A stretch of DNA of 64,000 nucleotides from Chinchilla lanigera. Lineage: Eukaryota > Chordata > Mammalia > Rodentia > Chinchillidae. Shown here piece after piece: positions 12,116 through 22,110 of this stretch. A program made the position numbers and the translations under genes. The notes under the pieces were generated by a model. The model worked only from the letters and a program-made list of their open reading frames with translations. It had not been told where the DNA came from and ran no database searches. The stretch's first letter is position 1. Each line of letters starts with the position of its first letter. The stretch is taken from the NCBI RefSeq assembly GCF_000276665.1, contig NW_004955404.1, forward strand, positions 33,420,422-33,484,421. The letters run 5' to 3'.

Positions 12116-13646
12116 AAAAGGTCTATACTGTGAAAATTGCAGTAGTCTGAGAAAGGAGATTGAAGAGAATTTCAGAAAATGGAAAGATATTCCTTGCTCA
12201 TGGATAGTAAGAAACAACTTTGTGAAAACGGCAATATTCCCTCAAGCGTTATACAGATTCAATGTAATCCTGATCAAAATACCATTAGTATACCTCACAG
12301 ATCTAGAGAAAACATTCCTAAAATTCATCTGGAACCAGAAAAGACCTAGAATAGCAAAAGCAATCCTGGGCAACAAAGGCAAAGCAGGAGGCATCACAAT
12401 CCCTGACTTAAAATTATACTACAAAGGTGCTATGATAAAATCAGCATGGTACTGGCAAAAAAAAAAAAAAAAAAAAAAATGAAAATCAACAGAACAGATT
12501 AGAAGATGCAGACACAATTACAAACACACTCAGCCACCTTAACTTTGACGAAGGTGCCAAACATGTTCACTGGAAGAAAGATAGCCTCTTTAATAAATGG
12601 TGCTGGAATAACTGGCTCTCCATATGCTGAAGATTCAAATTAGACCCATGTCTATCACCATGCACTAAACTAAAGTCAAAATGGATCAAAGATCTAAGAA
12701 TTAAAACAGAAAAACTAAATCTACTGGAAGAGGAAGTAGGTAGAAATCTTGAAGACGTAGGGATAGGCAGAGAGTTCCTGAACAAAACCAAACTGCACAG
12801 GAAATCCTTGAAAGAATCAACAACTGGGATCTCAGCTTATTGAAAAGATTTTGCACATCTAAAGAAATCACCAACAGAGTGAAAAGAAAACCCATGAATT
12901 GGGGAAAAAAATTAGCCAACTGTCCCTCAGACAAAGGACTTCTATCTAGAACACATAAAGAATTTTTTTAAAAATCAGGCCCCCAAAATTCAAAGACCCA
13001 ATCCAAAACTGGGCATCTGAGATGAACACACACTTCTCAGATGAAGAAATACAAGTGACACATAAATATATGAAAAAAAGTTCAACATCATTGGTCATTT
13101 GAGAAATGCAAATTAAAACAACCCTGAGATTCCATCTCACCCCAAAAAGAATGGCTATCATCAAGAAATCAACCAATAACAAATGCTGGTGAGGCTGTGG
13201 GGAAAAAGGAACACTTCTCCACTGTTTATGGGAGTGTAGACTGGGGCAACCACTGTGGAAATCAGTGTGGAGATTCCTCAAAAAACTAGGATTCAAGGTC
13301 CCATTCAACCCAGCTATTCCCTTTCTGGGTATTTTTCCAGAAGGACTGAAAACGTCATACCACAGCCATATATGCACACCCACGTTTATAGCAGCACCAT
13401 TTGTCATAGTTAAATCTTGGAAACAACCCAAATGCCCATCAAGTGAGGAATGGATAAAAAAGATGTGGTACTTTCATACAATGGAGCATTACTGAACTAT
13501 AAATAAAGATAAACTTGAGGCTTTTACTAATATCATGCAATATAACAACCATTGTTAATTTCCTATCATCTTGTTTTCAAATTGTGTTGGTTTTAATGTT
13601 TTTAAAATTTTTTATTCTCTTTAGAACAAAAAAAGACCAAAAACAA
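12116..13646 (+). mobile_element. 5'-truncated L1 LINE with broken ORF2 C-terminus and 3' UTR
   Basis: Direct repeats GAACTACTTCTT (12104-12115 and 13647-13658) bound the insertion. The first part (12124-12460) reads as L1 ORF2 C-terminal sequence, with 'FPQALYRFN', '[15 protein letters not shown]' and '[13 protein letters not shown]' recognisable. A run of 22 A at 12458-12479 breaks the frame. Later the frame resumes as 'VPFNPAIPFLGIFPE' and 'NQPKCP'-type sequence (13265-13495), ending in a stop. A 3' UTR follows (13496-13630). The copy lacks the endonuclease and most of the reverse transcriptase, so it is dead. Confidence 0.93.
12124..13495 (+). pseudogene. L1 ORF2 C-terminal remnant, frameshifted
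   Basis: This is the coding part of the truncated L1. In full-length elements ORF2p (roughly 1,275 residues) carries an endonuclease, a reverse transcriptase and a cysteine-rich C-terminus. Only the stretch after the reverse-transcriptase palm and the C-terminal region are present. Two frames read well (12102-12482 and 13265-13495), with frameshifts and stops in between. Minus-strand frames over the same DNA are shadows. No function is expected. Confidence 0.88.
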
Positions 13647-13658
13647 GAACTACTTCTT

Positions 13659-15990
13659 TCATACTGCCAGCGTAATTAAAAAAAAGCTTCTCATGAAAGC
13701 AAATTTGGTTCTGTGTCTCTGACAGACACGAGTTGCCACAGATTTTTCACATTTCTGACCAATGATATGTTATATTCAGCTGGTCATAAGGCAAAGGCAC
13801 GTTTTGAATCCAAGTTTTTTGCCTGCTTACCATTTATTCTTTTTTACTGTCTATTGTTCTACTGTTTTTTGTTCTAAAAACTATGTAATATAGATTGCAA
13901 AGGCAAGTATGTTTAGTGACATAGTATAAATTTTTTTAAGTAAGAAAACTAGAGGCAAAAAAAAATATGGAAGGACATAAAATAGGGCTATCAATAGAAA
14001 TGTTACTATTACAAAGTCCTTTGTATACGATATCAGACATATCATTAGATTTCTTGGTTCTTCTAATCCAGAAGCTTCAGAACTAAAGTAGATGATTTCT
14101 AAATGATATCTCCCTTATACTCAGGATTTATCAGTGGTATAATAATCGGTCTACAAACATTTACTAAATCTCCCTTGTGAACATAGCATTTTATTAGGTG
14201 GTACGGTGAGTCAGAAGTAAGAGTTTCACCTGCTGAATCATTAACCTCATTTCCTGTATAAAGTGATGCCCTTTTGAGAGGTTCTTCTGTCATCTGGCCC
14301 CTCAGTAATCAGCTTATGAAATAGGACTTAAATTATAGGCTAACTAGTAGAAGCCTCCATAGAACGAGAAAGCAAAGAATAGAAGGCAGAATGAGCAAAA
14401 CAGCAGATACTTCAATAAGAGAAGAAACAAACACTAAATTGAAACAGAGCTAAAGTGAGAATAAAAGTCTGCAAAACTCCAACACAGCTCATCATAGTCG
14501 TCCACATGGGGAAACATACATGGTACCTTGACCCTAAAAGAAAGGTGATAAATGGTACCGGGCAAGATGAAAGAGCAACGGATTTCTCCTTTAAAACTTA
14601 CTCCTGTAAAAGCAAAACAGTACTGATCAAGGCAAAACACACCTTTCAAAGATCCTACAACTCTTTCTAAAGGTGTGCTAACGAGCTTGAGGTTTTAATT
14701 TGCCTGGCTGGGGAGATCCCCCACCCACAGCATCCTAAGTCTGAATCTGAATACTTCTTTTTGCTTCCATTGCATAAGGCCAAACTGCTGAATCATCGTG
14801 ATGCTCGTAGAGCACATAGGCCTTCTTTATACTGTGACACACAGCCACATCTTGCTGCTGTAACACAAGAAAATAGGACAGCTCCAACAATGAGCCCTTA
14901 GTCTCTATTTTTATGGTTGTTACCATGCAGTCACAAACAAAAATTGATGATGAAAGAATTGAGTTAATCTATCTCGGGGAATATCATTAGTCATTTCCTA
15001 GATTCTAGAGCTCCCTTAAGCAAAGAAAGAATAGAATTTCAAAATATAATATTGCCAGTTGGTTTTATAGATATCAAGTTTGTACAGGCACATAAATCAG
15101 AATCTATTCAAAGTAAGGAGCAGATGTTTGAATTATTCCAACAAAGTAAAATCATCTTCTCTCTTATATGCTACAAATCCATGGCCTTTTCATAAGTATG
15201 AAAGCTGCAAAATTGATTGAGATTCAACATCTAGGCAATTTATATTCCTTTTGAGTGCTTAGCACCAAAGCTGTTGTACCTGAGGGCGGCATGCTATTTC
15301 CATGGATATGAAAATTTGTGGCAAGCAGCTCCGCTGCATGTGGAGACGACACAAAAAAAAAAAAAAATAGGCAGAAGCCAACAGCACTAAATTTTTTAAA
15401 TAATGATAATATTTTTTCTCATCATTTTATTTTAAGCTATCTCTACAACCAAAATTAAGATCATGGTGGAGAGAAAAAAAAAGGAACTTGGAAGAATTTA
15501 AAGGGGCCGCAGGAGAGGTCCTGAAATTATTTTTCAACAGACCACATTCTTTTTAGTTTTACACTCTGCCTTCTCAGAGAAGATGGCATACTGGCTTTTG
15601 CACAGTAAGATACATGACTGTAAGATTAAAGTGAGTTTATCTAAAAAGTATAAGGTGAATAAAAATGAATGCTACTGATAATGAATTGTTTCCAAGTGCT
15701 TCTTCCAGTGTAAATAATATCTGTTCTGCACACACCCTATAATGAGAGATCACTGAGAGATCACAGACAGCAGAACCTGTGTCTATTATTTTTACATAGA
15801 CTACAATTCCCACTATACTTTGTATACTGCAGAGCTTTAATAATAATAATAAAGATAGGCTTTCTTACCAAGGAATCAGCAAGTATGTGTGACCCAAACT
15901 ACACATCAAAGAGGCTGACATATTCTGAGTTACTTTTGGACTTCGGCAATTATCTTACTTATATAGAACATGAAAAAGATCCATTTTACA
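13659..15990. other. Single-copy-looking non-coding DNA
   Basis: No named repeat or gene is supported. Short frames on both strands (for example 14434-14670) overlap each other and show no domain. An A run at 15353-15367 and A-rich stretches are present. Confidence 0.5.
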
Positions 15991-15999
15991 TAAACCACC

Positions 16000-16445
16000 A
16001 TAAAAAATATTAATCATTACAGCAGCCATTGATATTTTTCTACTAATCTGTCCATAACTCTGTAATGTGTGTATTGTTCCTATGCTATTTCATAAATGGA
16101 TGTATGTTTATTATTATGTGTTTCCTACAACAACCANNNNNNNNNNNNNNNNNNNNNNNNNNNNNNNNNNNNNNNNNNNNNNNNNNNNNNNNNNNNNNNN
16201 NNNNNNNNNNNNNNNNNNNNNNNNNNNNNNNNNNNNNNNNNNNNNNNNNNNNNNNNNNNNNNNNNNNNNNNNNNNNNNNNNNNNNNNNNNNNNNNNGTAG
16301 ATAACAATATGTAAAACAACAACCATTGATAATTTCCTACCACTTTGTCTGTAATTTGGTAAGCCCCCCCCCACATTACTATGTTATCCTTCTTGTACTC
16401 TTTAAAATAAAAAAAATTAACCAAAAATCTCCAAAAAAAAAAAGA
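16000..16445 (+). mobile_element. L1 3' UTR with tandem units, containing gap 2
   Basis: A unit with the core ACAACCATTGATAATTTCC appears at 16315-16341. A related core (agcagccattgatatttttc) lies at 16019-16048. A third unit start, 'acaacaacca', stops at the gap edge (16127-16136). The same core is the 3' UTR of the bounded L1 at 13543-13570, which is why I assign it to L1. The element ends 'ctctttaaaataaaaaaa' with a later A run. Its 5' limit is uncertain. Confidence 0.7.
16137..16296. other. Assembly gap 2 (160 N)
   Basis: A run of 160 N lies inside a tandemly repeated L1 3' UTR. The sequence just before the gap (acaacaacca) is the start of another unit, so the gap probably reflects collapsed or unresolved repeat units. 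Frames reported across it are artefacts. Confidence 0.97.
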
Positions 16446-16595
16446 ATCATAGAAAATCTCCAGCATCACAAAACGACAATGCAGACTATCTTAATAGCTG
16501 TGTTCTAATAAAATGTGAGAATTATACTGCAGTTAAATCTCAAAAGTAAATGAATATATAATAATGCACAAAAAAAACCAAGGATATTTTGTTTT

Positions 16596-16689
16596 TTGGT
16601 TTTTAGGGGGAGGGTGGTACCAGGAATTGAACTCAGGACCTTGCACTTGCCAGGCAGGTGCTGTGCTGCTGAGCTATATCCCTGGCCCT
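16596..16689 (-). mobile_element. ID SINE with target-site duplication
   Basis: In reverse orientation: a T-rich tail, then GGTACCAGGAATTGAACTCA, GGACCTTGCACTTGCCAGGC and GAGCTATATCCCTGGCCC. The duplications ATATTTTGTTTT lie at about 16584-16595 and 16692-16703. Confidence 0.93.
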
Positions 16690-17215
16690 GAATATTTTGT
16701 TTTGAGAAATATCTTTTCAGGTCTTTTGTGCATTTTAATATCAGATTACTTGGATTTTTTTCTATTGAGTTGGTTCTTTAAATATTCTAGATATTAACCC
16801 CTTGTAAGACGAGTAGTTTATAAGTAGTTTTCCCATTTTATAGGCTATCTTTTCACTATATTGATTGTTTCCTTTGCTGTGAAGAAGCTTCTTATTTGAT
16901 GTAATCCCATTTGTCTTTTTTCTAATCTGTGTTTTTGGAGACTTATTCAAAAACTCTTTGTCCATAGCACTGTTTCAGAGGATTTTCCATTTTCTTCTGG
17001 TAGTTTTATAGTATCATATCTTACATTTAAGTTTTTAATCTGTTGTGAATTGAATTTCGTAGATGGTGAAGGATGAGGGTCTACTTCATTCTTCTGCATG
17101 GAGATATCCAGTTTTCTAGTGATGTCTATTATAGTGACTGTCTTTTCCCCACTGTGTGTTCTTGGCATTTTCGCTGAAAAGCAATTGACTGCAAGTGTAT
17201 GGATCTATTTCTGTG
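16690..17215 (-). mobile_element. L1 LINE fragment (late ORF2 region)
   Basis: Read on the minus strand this is the late ORF2 region. The plus strand shows its reverse complement: 'aaatattctagatattaacc', 'ctgtgaagaagcttcttatt', 'gatgtaatcccatttgtctt' and 'tttaagtttttaatctg'. It is decayed, with scattered stops, and is not continuous with the ID beside it. Confidence 0.85.
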
Positions 17216-17792
17216 TACCCCATTCTGATAACAAGAATATTTTAGAAATATTTGAATAATTATCTTAATATATTGCCAAAATAATAAATAAATAGATTTT
17301 AGCAGTAGGAAAGAAAACCACATTTATAACACCAAGAAAAGAATATGACTCTGAAAATACTCTTTAAAGATGTAAGAAAAATTACAAAGTACCAAGGTAC
17401 TTATCAATTGAAATGTTTTCCTAGGATAAACATTCTCTGCTTCATGCATCATAAGAACTGGAATCACCTTTCCTATCTTCATACTTTTAGTGCCAGCTCA
17501 ATATCAGATACTACAACCTCTTCAGAAATTATTTAATGAAAAAGAATGAATAAATAGATAGATGATTTGGGCATCAACTAAAATAATATCTTTCACATTA
17601 TTATGTCTTACTATGACCTCATGTTACTATGGTTATCCTATAGCTTCATGCACTTTGGCATTCTCTGTCAACCTCAGGTATGATAGCTGATTTAGTTGTT
17701 TCTGACCATAATCTATCAAGGTTGTGCTTGTCAAGTTGATGTGATGGGAGAATAATGCAAATTGTGGCTAAGATCATCTAGACCAGTGTCCT
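17216..17792. other. Non-coding DNA, nothing recognised
   Basis: AT-rich sequence without a recognised repeat or gene. Confidence 0.5.
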
Positions 17793-18299
17793 ACTGTTAT
17801 GGTTGATACATTGTGTCAACTTGGAGAGTCTAGAGGTTTGGCTAAGTGACTCAGCAGTTCTGCATCTTGAGGTGAAAAGGACATGCCCTTACCCTTCTGG
17901 GATGTTGCTCATTGTGTCAATTTGAAAAGTTTGGAAGGCGAACTATGTGATTCAACAGGGAGCCAGGGTGCTTACTTTGTATTCATCCTGAGGCTGTGCA
18001 AGACGAGGGCATGGAGATTACGTGAGTGCCACACCCCCCCTGGGTGGGGGTAGCCTGCTTACAATATAAGGGAGGGAAAGAGGCTTGCTCTGCTCTCCCA
18101 CTCCTGCCTTTTGCTCTTGTTGCCTTTGCTATGTTCTGCCGCCACGAACATTTGCCCTCTGTCATGTGCCACTCTGCCTTGGAGCCAGCTGATTATAGAC
18201 TGAAACTTTCACAAACTGTAAGCTAAATAAACCTTTTCTTCCTTCATTTTGAGCATTGGGTATTTTGTCTCAGCAACAAGAGAAAAGTAACCAAGACAC
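17793..18299 (+). mobile_element. LTR-like medium-reiteration repeat (rodent type, family unassigned)
   Basis: It starts 'tgttatggttgatacattg' and 'gtgtcaacttggagagtcta'. It ends with a poly-A-signal region 'aagctaaataaacctttt' and then 'tattttgtctcagcaac' and 'aagtaaccaagaca'. This architecture recurs in rodent dispersed repeats of MaLR-like or RMER/URR type. A partial second copy of its 5' part ('cattgtgtcaatttgaaaag') occurs at about 17911. The short frames inside it are not genes. Confidence 0.65.
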
Positions 18300-19371
18300 C
18301 TGCAAACTTTGTCTCCCCTGAAGACTTTGGGGTTTGGTTTTAGGCTTTCTTAGGGCAACTCTGGAGTTGGTTGTACTCATATGTTTTTTCTGTGTTCCAA
18401 GGGTATGAAAGTTGTGATGTTTCCTCTCTGGCAAGGTTGAAACTTCAATATTGTTTGACATGTCCTTTTCTGAGCATGCTTAGCCTTTATCTATTCTGTT
18501 CCCAATCTTAGAACACTTATTTTCAAATAAGTTTCTAGTGGTTTCACCCTGCACATGAATAGCCCAGTTCTCAGCCATAAACTCACAAGTGACTCCAACA
18601 CAGACTCCTGGACCTTTTTATTGGAAATCTGTCTATGCCTCACTCACAGATTCCAGCCATTTCATCTATCTCAAACTCAGATCTCCATGATCTCAGGTCT
18701 CTGGAAGTACCATGCTCAGCTCAGCTCAGATTACAGTTCTCTGTACCATGGTAAGGAAATTATGCTTAAGCATAACGTTGGGTAACTTCAGGAGGCACCA
18801 CATAAGCTTTCTTCTCTAAGATATACCTACCCAAAAGAAATTGCCTCATATTTTACCCAATTTTATGATTGCTGATAGTGGTAAAATTAGGTCACTACCA
18901 GATGCTCAGCACATTTTGAAACATCATTAAATTTAATGAATAGGATGGGATGGGATGGGTTGGATAGCATAAGACAATAGAATATGGCAGTGTGTCTAAT
19001 GGACTGGGAGTATTGTAAATGTTTAGAATATGGCAGTGTGTCTCTAGTAAAGAAGAACATTATTTTGTGAAACATTCACCTCAATTAAATATATCTATAT
19101 GTGTACTGAATATCACACAAGATAAATATTTCTTGTTTCATAGTAAAAAAAAAAAAATAACTTGAAAATCACAGAATGAAATCAAAACACTTGCCTTGAT
19201 CTCTTTAACAAAGTTCAATTCATCTCAACCATAGTGTCTGTTCAGAGGATGGTCTTTCCAGAACAATATTTTTGAAGTCAAACATGTTTCTACTTTCTTG
19301 CTTAAAATGTTACAAAATACTTAGGTAATGTGACTTAGGGTCTTATCATATCTTTTGATGATCACGATCTT
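18300..19371. other. Non-coding DNA with short local repeats
   Basis: There is a GGGAT-rich patch at 18944-18960 and a 20-bp direct repeat (TAGAATATGGCAGTGTGTCT) at 18979-18998 and 19024-19043. No gene is recognised. Confidence 0.55.
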
Positions 19372-19525
19372 TGGACTAGTGCCTCTTCATTTTAACATGT
19401 GTGTGAATCACCTAGGGGTCCTGCTGAAACGCAGACCCTAATTCAATAAGCCTAGGTGTAAATGTGAAGTTCTGCATTTCTAACAAGCTTTTGGGTGATG
19501 CCAATACTGCTGATCCACGGAAAAT
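19372..19525 (+). mobile_element. MER20-like hAT-Charlie DNA transposon
   Basis: The sequence follows MER20: 'gtgaatcacctaggggtcc', 'gctgaaacgcagaccctaat', 'tctgcatttctaacaagc' and 'ttttgggtgatgcc'. It is diverged and non-autonomous. Confidence 0.75.
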
Positions 19526-19749
19526 AGAGTAGTCAGAATCTAGAACAGAGGCTAGCAAGGGTTTTGGTTGATTACTTGCTTGGTTGGTGTTTTATTTTGT
19601 TTTGTTTTGTGGTTTTCTTGAGAGCCAAGGCACTGACCTGTAGGTAGTATCTGCTCATATATGATCTAGAGCAGCCCTGACCAATATAAATATAATGCAA
19701 GTTACATGTGTAACTGTGAGTCTGCAAGTAACTACATGAAAGAAAATGC

Positions 19750-19830
19750 TAGGGCTGGGACGTAGTGAGTGATAGAGCACTTTCTCACCATATACTAGGC
19801 CCAGCGTCAAAACATAATAATTCCAATAAG
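19750..19830 (+). mobile_element. ID SINE, old and diverged
   Basis: 'gctagggctgggacgtagtg', then 'gatagagcactttctcacca' and 'ctaggcccagcg' match an early ID form. The 3' end is badly degraded. Confidence 0.65.
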
Positions 19831-20430
19831 TTAAAGAAACAAGTAAAATTATTTTTATTGATTTTATTTAAGCCAATAGATCCAAAATATTATTTGGACA
19901 TATAATCAATATGAAAGTTACTTATTAGATATTTTACCTTTTTCTAGTCTTTGGAAATTGATCTGTACTTTACCCTTTAAATACATTTTAATTTTGACTA
20001 ATCACATTTTCCATACTCAATAGCCACTTTGCTGTTAGTGGCCAGTGTATGGGACATTGCGAATCTAGAAGAAAATAACTTCTTTACCATACAAGACCAT
20101 TTATGATCCCCTGCTGACCTTTCTAGCTTTAGGCCCAGCATCCCATCTACATACACATGATATCCTACTCACACTTTACAAGCTCTACTCTTTACTCCAC
20201 TGTTCTACCTAATTGCCATACCCTTATCTGACCTATCTCCTACTGAAAACTGCTTAATTTTTAAACTGATGCAATTATATTAGGATTAAATGCATTTAAA
20301 AACACTAGAAATTTACTAAGATAGTATAATGTTATATAAATGACAGCTGGCATTACTATTTTATACTCTTAATTTTGCAATAAACTGATAAATTGGTAGG
20401 TTAATTACTTATTTTAATATTAAAAATAAG

Positions 20431-20527
20431 GGGCTGGGGATTTAGCTCAGCGGCAAAGCGCCTGCCTGGCAAGTGCAAGGTCCTGAGTTCGGTTCCTGGT
20501 ACCGGAGAAAAACCAAAAAAAAAAAAA
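20431..20527 (+). mobile_element. ID SINE, young, first of two serial insertions
   Basis: A near-consensus copy runs GGGGCTGGGGATTTAGCTCA to GGTACCGGAGAAAAACC plus poly-A. Target-site duplications ATATTAAAAATAAG lie at 20417-20430 and 20528-20541. The right-hand duplication became part of the target of the next ID. Confidence 0.97.
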
Positions 20528-20546
20528 ATATTAAAAATAAGATACT

Positions 20547-20629
20547 GGGGCTGGGGATTTAGCTCAGCGGCAAAGCGCCTGCCTGGCAAGCGCAAGGTCG
20601 TGAGTTCAGTTCCTGGTACCGGAGAAAAA

Positions 20630-20660
<31 letters not shown>
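20547..20660 (+). mobile_element. ID SINE, young, second serial insertion
   Basis: A near-consensus copy with the GGTACCGGAGAAAAAC end and an A tail of more than 30 bases. Target-site duplications AAAATAAGATACT lie just before 20547 and after 20660. It is almost identical to its neighbour at 20431, differing mainly at GTGCAAGGTCCTG versus GCGCAAGGTCGTG. The minus-strand frame across both is a shadow. Confidence 0.97.
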
Positions 20661-20666
<6 letters not shown>

Positions 20667-20805
20667 AGATACTAACATATTTTCATATGTGTTGTAGATA
20701 GAGAAAAATAAATTTTTATTCTTCCTTTTGTAAAACAGAAGTTTTTTTTTCCAAAAGCATTTAAAATGTACTTATAGCCACAATATCTCTGAAAATGTTT
20801 AGGGC

Positions 20806-20903
20806 TAGGATGTGGTTCAGTGTAGAGCACTTGTCTAGCATGCACAAGGCCCTGGGTTCAATCCCCAGCACCATAAATAAAATAAATAAACAAATAAATG
20901 AAT
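20806..20903 (+). mobile_element. ID SINE, older subfamily
   Basis: 'gggctaggatgtggttcagt', 'agcacttgtctagcatgcac' and 'ggttcaatccccagcacc' are followed by an ATAAATAAA tail. The CCCAGCACC end differs from the young GGTACCGG type, so it is a separate, older subfamily. Confidence 0.92.
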
Positions 20904-21184
20904 AGAAAATGTTTGATGTCTCTGCTTCTGTTTACAATCATGAAAGCTAAGACTTTCAGGATGTTACATGACCTTACAATACGTTCTATTAACATACTGA
21001 AAATTGCATCTTTTTTTTCAGAAAGTCTTTGAAAACAGATAATTCTTTATTCCCTAAAACAGTAAAAATGTAGTTACTTGGGGCGTTAAAGATCAACTGA
21101 CACAACTTCTGAGATAAAAAGAATGGTATATTCCAAAGAGTTTCACTACTGCAAAGACTACTGTTCTGACTTTAATTCTAACTT

Positions 21185-21300
21185 TTGTCACTGACAATAT
21201 GACAAAACTAGAAAGTCCCAAGATCTTAGTTTCCTCATTGTAAGGATGGTCATAATGATAATATTGGCATCTCAGATCACCAGAACAACAAAATAATGTA
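21185..21300 (+). mobile_element. Possible MIR fragment
   Basis: 'gatcttagtttcctcattg' followed by 'aaggatggtcataatgataa' resembles the MIR core, but the match is short. Confidence 0.5.
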
Positions 21301-21959
21301 AAAGTTCTATTAAGGAAAATTTCCCTTTAGATTTTCTTTCTATGATCAAAATGCATTTTTGACAAAGTCAGGTCTTCCAACACAATCCTATTTCAAAATT
21401 TCAGCTAAACCAAGAGTTTTTCCCAGAGTAAGTCCAAGACAACGTATTGTGTGTCACAGGAGTTGCACTGTGATTTTAATGTGTGGTCAAGCTAAAACTT
21501 ACTGGGTTCATCAGCCTCATGTTTTTTATTCCAAAATAAGACTAATTCTTGCTTACTTACAGATTGCAATGAGGATTAAAGAAGATAATGTATTATCTAA
21601 TTATTGGCACTTTTTTGGTATTTAATAAGAACTCATTCTTATCTTCGTCCTCTTCTAATTAATTCCTTTGCTTTCTACTGATTGGATGGACACCTGAGCT
21701 GTTTTCCTATCAAAGAGTATTTTTTTTAACAAGTGTTTTTTTTAGTTTTAGCCAAAACTGAACTTTTGGTAGTGATTCAACCTCAGCCCACATGAAGAAT
21801 GTTACAGATCTCTCACCTGCAGTGTCAGTACTGGAGCCGCCCTAAGCAGAGACAGGCTATTAAGGACACTCCTCCCTCCGCAGAGACTGGCTAAGCCCTG
21901 ATAACCCCAAACAATTTCCCCTTGTCCTTGAGATAATTGTAAATTTTAATAATTAATGA
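21301..21959. other. Non-coding DNA, nothing recognised
   Basis: An 88-aa frame at 21359-21625 shows no recognisable domain. No repeat was identified. Confidence 0.5.
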
Positions 21960-22110
21960 CGAATCATACCTTCATCAGAATCTCCTGTGATGTCTTTAAA
22001 ATTCAGGTTCATGGGCTCTACCCTCAGCCTACTAAATCAGAACCTGTAGAGCTGTGACCCCTGAAACTGCATTGCTAGCAAGCCTTTCAGCATGGTTAAT
22101 ACTGGTATAG
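21960..22110 (+). mobile_element. MER20-like fragment
   Basis: 'catcagaatctcctgtgatg', 'cctactaaatcagaacctg' and 'attgctagcaagcctttc' follow a MER20-type element with heavy divergence. Confidence 0.6.

Noticed and set aside
12946..13431. Minus-strand frame of 161 codons
   Set aside because: It is antisense to the L1 ORF2 remnant, whose plus-strand frame is the real one.
16114..16469. Several frames of 70-114 codons across the N run
   Set aside because: They exist only because N is read as an open codon.
20401..20595. Minus-strand frame with a repeated LPGRRFAAELNPQP motif
   Set aside because: The repeat is the antisense of two ID elements, not a protein repeat.
20431..20660. Two similar units with spacer, CRISPR-like at first glance
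   Set aside because: They are two SINEs with their own target-site duplications in a vertebrate genome.
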